From Novosphingobium sp. KCTC 2891 (GTDB lineage: Bacteria; Pseudomonadota; Alphaproteobacteria; Sphingomonadales; Sphingomonadaceae), in the NCBI RefSeq assembly GCF_025938155.1, contig NZ_JAPCZG010000002.1:434001-498000 (forward strand): DNA of 64,000 bases. Direction: 5' to 3'. Below are positions 60,731 through 64,000 of the stretch, in pieces. Under the pieces are notes generated by a model that had not been told where the DNA came from, made no database searches, and worked only from the letters and a program-made list of their open reading frames with translations. The first letter of the stretch is position 1, and every line of letters begins with the position of its first letter. Position numbers and translations under genes: made by a program.

Positions 60731-61630
60731 ATGAACGACCGCTACGACTGGCAGCGCGATCCGGCGCTGAAACGTGAGCGCGACCCCCGCGAGGACCGCA
60801 GTGCCGACTATTCCGGCGAGCAGCAGTGGGGCCGCGAAAACGGCGCCGATCGCTATGCGTCCGGCAATCAGGAGTATCGCCGCGAGAGCGGGCGCGACGC
60901 GCCGCGTGGCCGTAGCGGGTACGAGCCGCGCTATGGCACGGGCTATGGATCGGGCGCCCAGACGGGAGACTACTTCGGACCCGGCGACTATGGTTCGGGC
61001 AGCCATGCCTATTCCGCGAATTGGGACCGGGGATATGGCGTCCCGCGCAACAGCTATGGCGTCCAGGCCGGGGGCTATGGTGCTACCCGCCAGCCCGTGC
61101 AGCGCGATGCGCGCAACTGGGGCGACCGGCAGATGGGCTCTGACTACGAGCCGGGCGAGGGCTATGCCCGCGAGGATGGCCATCGCTCGTTTCTTGACCG
61201 CGCGGCGGACGAGGTCATGTCGTGGTGGGGCGATGATGGTGCGGCCCGCCGCCGCGAGGAGGATCGCCGCGAAGACCATCGCGGGCGCGGACCGGCCGAC
61301 TATACGCGTTCGGACGAGCGAATTCGCGAGGACGCCAACGACCGCCTGACCGACGATTGGCAAGTCGATGCCCGCCAGATCAGCATCGCGGTCGAAAGCG
61401 GTGAAGTGACGCTGTCCGGTTCGGTCCCCACGCGACAGGAAAAGCACAGGGCTGAGGAATGCGTCGAGCGCATTTCCGGCGTGAAGCACGTGCAGAACAA
61501 CTTGCGGGTCGATCAGGCGCGCGAAAAGACCTCCGGATATCGTACCGACCTGAATGCCGCGCCAAGCCGCACGGCGCCCACCGCCGCCAGCCTTGGCGGC
61601 GCCGCGATCACGCCCGACAATCGCGACTGA
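60731..61630 (+). CDS. BON-domain protein with arginine/tyrosine/glycine-rich low-complexity N-terminus
   Basis: Unknown role. The 299-residue protein has no signal peptide. About 1-205 is low-complexity, rich in R, D, Y, G and S (for example YEPRYGTGYGSGAQTGDYFG), then a BON domain at about 210-270 (DDWQVDARQISIAVESGEVT, GSVPTRQEKHRAEE) and a short alanine/threonine tail. BON domains commonly bind phospholipids or link envelope proteins. A similar layout is found in sphingomonad stress-associated proteins (my recollection, unverified). GAGAGGAG precedes the ATG at 60731. Confidence 0.85.
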   Translation: MNDRYDWQRDPALKRERDPREDRSADYSGEQQWGRENGADRYASGNQEYRRESGRDAPRGRSGYEPRYGTGYGSGAQTGDYFGPGDYGSGSHAYSANWDRGYGVPRNSYGVQAGGYGATRQPVQRDARNWGDRQMGSDYEPGEGYAREDGHRSFLDRAADEVMSWWGDDGAARRREEDRREDHRGRGPADYTRSDERIREDANDRLTDDWQVDARQISIAVESGEVTLSGSVPTRQEKHRAEECVERISGVKHVQNNLRVDQAREKTSGYRTDLNAAPSRTAPTAASLGGAAITPDNRD

Positions 61631-61652
61631 CCCCTCTGATCCGACAAGAAAG

Positions 61653-61680
61653 AAGGGCGCCTCCTTGCGGGGGCGCCCTT
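61653..61680. terminator. Bidirectional terminator between BON gene and phosphomutase gene
   Basis: AAGGGCGCC (61653-61661) pairs with GGCGCCCTT (61672-61680) across a 10-base loop, with A-rich sequence before and TCCTTTTG after. It lies between two convergent genes and can serve both. Confidence 0.82.
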
Positions 61681-61706
61681 CCTTTTGTAAATCGTGCGAG
61701 CGGCGA

Positions 61707-63110
61707 TCAGTGCCCGGCTTGCGGTCCGCGCTCGAGCCCCGAGGCGGCGAGCTGGGCGTCGATCATGCCCATCAGCCGTGCGAGGCCTTCCTCGGTGTGG
61801 CTTTCGGCGCGGGCGACGAGCACGTCCTGCGTGTTCGAGGCGCGCAGCAGCCACCAGCCGTCGGGCGTATTGACGCGCGCGCCATCGGTGTCGTTCACCT
61901 CGGCGCCCTCGGCCTGGAGCCGCGCCTTCACTTCGTCGATCACCGCGAACTTGCGGCTTTCATCGACCTGGAAGCGCAGTTCGGGCGTGTTGATCATCGC
62001 CGGCATCTCGCCGCGCAGTTCGGTGACCGACTTCCCCAGCCGGCCCGAGGCCGCGATCAGCCGGATCGCGGCGTAGAGCGCGTCGTCAAAGCCGTAATAG
62101 TCGTGCGCGAAGAACACGTGGCCGCTCATCTCGCCGGCGAGAGGGCTGCCCGTCTCCTTCATTTTGGACTTGATGAGCGAGTGGCCGGTCTTCCACATCA
62201 GCGGTTTGCCGCCCAGTTCCGCGACCCGGTCGAACAGCGCGCGGCTGGCCTTCACATCCGCGATAATCGTCACGCCGGGCTCCATCCGGAGCAGGTCTTC
62301 GGCATAGATCATCAGCAGCTGGTCGCCCCAGATGATCCGGCCCTCGCCGTCGATCGCACCGATGCGGTCGCCGTCGCCGTCAAAAGCAACTCCGAAGTCG
62401 AGTTTTCCGGCCGCGACAGCTTCCCGAAGATCAACGAGGTTCTTCTCCTCGGTAGGATCGGGATGATGATTGGGAAAATTGCCATCGACCTCGGTGAACA
62501 GCAGGGTGTGCTTGCCGGGCAGGCGAGCGGTCAGCTTCTCGACCACGGGGCCGGCGGCGCCGTTGCCGGTATCCCATGCGATGCTGAGCGAGGCCAGCAT
62601 GGCGGGATCGATTCCGTCGAGACCGCGGAGGAGCCGCTCGACGTATTCGTCCATGATGTCGACGATCTCGGACGTCCCGTTGCCCGAGACCCAGTCCCCG
62701 GTCTCGGCGAGCTTGCCGAGATCGAGTATGTCTGGACCGAAGAACGGACGCCCTTCAAATACCATCTTGAAGCCATTGTAATTGGCGGGGTTGTGGCTGC
62801 CGGTTATCTGAATGCCGCCATCTACCTGTTCCATTGACGCTGCCGCGTAATAGAGCATCGGCGTGGGGCCCATGCCGACGCGAACCACGTCGACGCCGCT
62901 GGCGTTGAGCCCTTCGACCAGCGCATGTTCGAGGATCGGCGAGCTGACGCGGCCGTCGTAGCCGACAGCGACGCGCTTGCCTCCGGCCCGGACGATGCGG
63001 GTGCCGAAGCCCCGGCCGATGGCGCGGGCGTCATCCGGCCCGAGCGTTTCTCCGATCACGCCCCGGATATCGTATTCGCGCAGCACGGTAGGGTGGAACT
63101 GGTGCGTCAT
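61707..63110 (-). CDS. Phosphomannomutase/phosphoglucomutase
   Basis: Alpha-D-phosphohexomutase of the PMM/PGM (AlgC-like) group, moving phosphate between C1 and C6 of mannose or glucose for exopolysaccharide and LPS precursors. The 467-residue protein has FDIRG-like [11 protein letters not shown] at the start, the phosphoserine S105 in [13 protein letters not shown], the metal-binding FDGDGDRIG, the sugar loop GEMSGHVFF and the phosphate-binding loop [14 protein letters not shown] near the C-terminus. AGGGGAC precedes the ATG at 63110. Confidence 0.95.
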   Translation of the reverse strand: MTHQFHPTVLREYDIRGVIGETLGPDDARAIGRGFGTRIVRAGGKRVAVGYDGRVSSPILEHALVEGLNASGVDVVRVGMGPTPMLYYAAASMEQVDGGIQITGSHNPANYNGFKMVFEGRPFFGPDILDLGKLAETGDWVSGNGTSEIVDIMDEYVERLLRGLDGIDPAMLASLSIAWDTGNGAAGPVVEKLTARLPGKHTLLFTEVDGNFPNHHPDPTEEKNLVDLREAVAAGKLDFGVAFDGDGDRIGAIDGEGRIIWGDQLLMIYAEDLLRMEPGVTIIADVKASRALFDRVAELGGKPLMWKTGHSLIKSKMKETGSPLAGEMSGHVFFAHDYYGFDDALYAAIRLIAASGRLGKSVTELRGEMPAMINTPELRFQVDESRKFAVIDEVKARLQAEGAEVNDTDGARVNTPDGWWLLRASNTQDVLVARAESHTEEGLARLMGMIDAQLAASGLERGPQAGH

Positions 63111-63183
63111 GAAGGACTTGTCCCCTCTTAAATCGGTAACCGTGCCGGAAAGGCCCGGCAGGGCGTGATGGTTTGCCCCGGGA

Positions 63184-63477
63184 TCAGGATCCCCGGCCTC
63201 GCTCTCCCAGCCGTCCGAGCAGCAGGTCGCGCGCGGCATTGGCTTCGTGTACCGCTTCCGAACTGCCCCCGCGATCCGGGTGAACCCGGGTGATGAGGCG
63301 CCGGTGGGCATCTATGATGTCCTGACGGTTCGCAGCCGTCGCTACGCCCAAAAGATTGCGGGCGCGTTTCTCTTCTACGGAACGTTCGTTTTCGCGCAGG
63401 AGTTCCCACGGCCAGCGCCCGGCCAGCATTCGCACTGCGATGCTGGCGAGAACGACCAGCCACAGGAGCTTGGTCAT
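63184..63477 (-). CDS. Membrane-anchored J-domain protein (TIM14-like topology)
   Basis: A 97-residue protein with an N-terminal membrane helix ([17 protein letters not shown]), a short charged linker, and a J domain whose HPD is at 66-68 ([13 protein letters not shown]). This topology resembles the mitochondrial TIM14/Pam18 and bacterial DjlA-like proteins that stimulate a DnaK ATPase at the membrane. The ATG at 63477 overlaps the mipZ stop in ATGA, so its translation is coupled to MipZ. No zinc finger or C-terminal client domain is present. Confidence 0.88.
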   Translation of the reverse strand: MTKLLWLVVLASIAVRMLAGRWPWELLRENERSVEEKRARNLLGVATAANRQDIIDAHRRLITRVHPDRGGSSEAVHEANAARDLLLGRLGERGRGS

Positions 63478-64000
63478 GCGACCCCGTCGAGCGCAGGCTG
63501 CGCCGGTGCGGCGCCCGGCATGGGCAGGTTCAGCCCCGCCACCAGCGTGCGCAGTTCCTGCCGCGCGACGAGATGGCTGGTGCCCAGTTCGCCAAGGTGG
63601 CCCTTGTCGAGCAGGGTGAGACCGCTGGGAAACAGTTCGCGGTAGATCACGCGCTCGGACAGGCCGCTGGCGACGCGGAAGCCGACGCGCTTGGAAAGCT
63701 CGGTCAGCGCCTGGTCGATGCGGCGCTGGTTGCGCGCTTCGGTAAAGCCGGTGCGGTTGCGCACAACGACCCAATCCATTTCGCGCCGCGCATCCTTGAT
63801 CGTGGCCATGGCCCGCTTCTTGCGCGCTTCCCAGATCAGCTCGGCATAGAACGACAGGCGGCGGACCTTGAAGGTTTCGGCGTCCACCTGCCCGATCAGG
63901 TCGAAATCGACGAAGCTGTCGTTCAGCGGCGTCACCAAGGTATCGGCGCGGGTTGCGACGTGGCGGGCCAGCGGATCGTCGCGGCCCGGCGTGTCGAACA
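63474..64000 (-). CDS. mipZ: Cell-division plane positioning ATPase MipZ (5' end beyond window)
   Basis: ParA/MinD-family ATPase that forms a gradient from the cell poles and blocks FtsZ assembly away from midcell in alphaproteobacteria. Only the C-terminal 175 codons are present; the reading frame is open to the right edge. Visible are the FDTPGRDDPLARHV switch/Walker region near the truncated start, VTPLNDSFVDFDLIGQVD, MDWVVVRNRT and the ending region [18 protein letters not shown]. The nucleotide-binding P-loop lies outside the window. It overlaps the J-protein gene by 4 bases. Confidence 0.92.
   Translation of the reverse strand, partial: FDTPGRDDPLARHVATRADTLVTPLNDSFVDFDLIGQVDAETFKVRRLSFYAELIWEARKKRAMATIKDARREMDWVVVRNRTGFTEARNQRRIDQALTELSKRVGFRVASGLSERVIYRELFPSGLTLLDKGHLGELGTSHLVARQELRTLVAGLNLPMPGAAPAQPALDGVA

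Overview
The window is a contiguous, high-GC (roughly two-thirds G+C) stretch of alphaproteobacterial chromosome. Gene content points to a sphingomonad (Sphingomonadales; Novosphingobium or a close relative is my best guess, by inference). The pointers are SciP (DUF1153), MipZ, Coq7, an M23 peptidase/bactofilin pair, a tonB-exbB-exbD-exbD cluster, and several small exported proteins of sphingomonad type. Coding density is very high, start codons are often GTG or TTG, and many neighbouring genes overlap by 4 bases. I found no rRNA or tRNA gene, CRISPR array, insertion sequence, phage gene or plasmid gene; this is core chromosome rather than an accessory island.

Layout. 1-1428 (minus): M23 endopeptidase and bactofilin, a cell-shape module cut by the window edge. 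1692-8315 (plus): proA, nadD, rsfS, rlmH, a degenerate EnvC-like M23 protein, ctpA, dsbB and coq7. 8404-11283: a small exported protein and a GAF-PAS-GGDEF-EAL protein. 11337-14146 (minus): a DnaJ-type co-chaperone, a BrkB/YihY membrane protein and fabI. 14400-16801 (plus): pdxH, a cation diffusion facilitator and a PhzF-like protein. 16798-20313: a serine hydrolase divergent from a four-cysteine membrane protein, mnmA, a small ORF and sciP. 20641-26902 (plus): an RND efflux pump, a DUF445 protein and a GNAT acetyltransferase. 26906-29841 (minus): a second serine hydrolase and a hybrid histidine kinase. 29985-31965 (minus): groES-groEL, behind an RpoH-type promoter and a CIRCE operator. 32138-36895: a MATE exporter, a cytochrome c lipoprotein, and an AcoR-like regulator beside an aldehyde dehydrogenase. 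37120-40004 (plus): a TorF-type outer-membrane protein, an MFS transporter and an RMD1/DUF155 protein. 40103-50230: rplJ-rplL on the minus strand, back to back with rpoB-rpoC on the plus strand. 50331-55084 (minus): a third serine hydrolase, glpX, hom and an exported protein. 55413-58023 (plus): tonB-exbB-exbD-exbD. 58130-64000: a ligase-associated Lhr-type helicase, a BON-domain protein, a phosphomannomutase/phosphoglucomutase, and a membrane J-protein overlapping mipZ, which runs off the right edge.

Functionally the window combines core information processing (RNA polymerase, stalk proteins, RsfS, RlmH, MnmA), envelope growth and division (M23/bactofilin, EnvC-like/CtpA, MipZ, TonB system), cell-cycle and signalling control (SciP, c-di-GMP protein, hybrid kinase) and protein quality control (GroESL, two J-proteins, DsbB). 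No obviously new multi-gene system such as a defence, secretion or biosynthetic island is present. The points most worth following are the divergent rplJL/rpoBC arrangement, the mipZ/J-protein overlap, the small ORF coupled to sciP, the AAA+-less AcoR-like regulator, the cysteine-bearing ExbD, and several strong hairpins inside operons.
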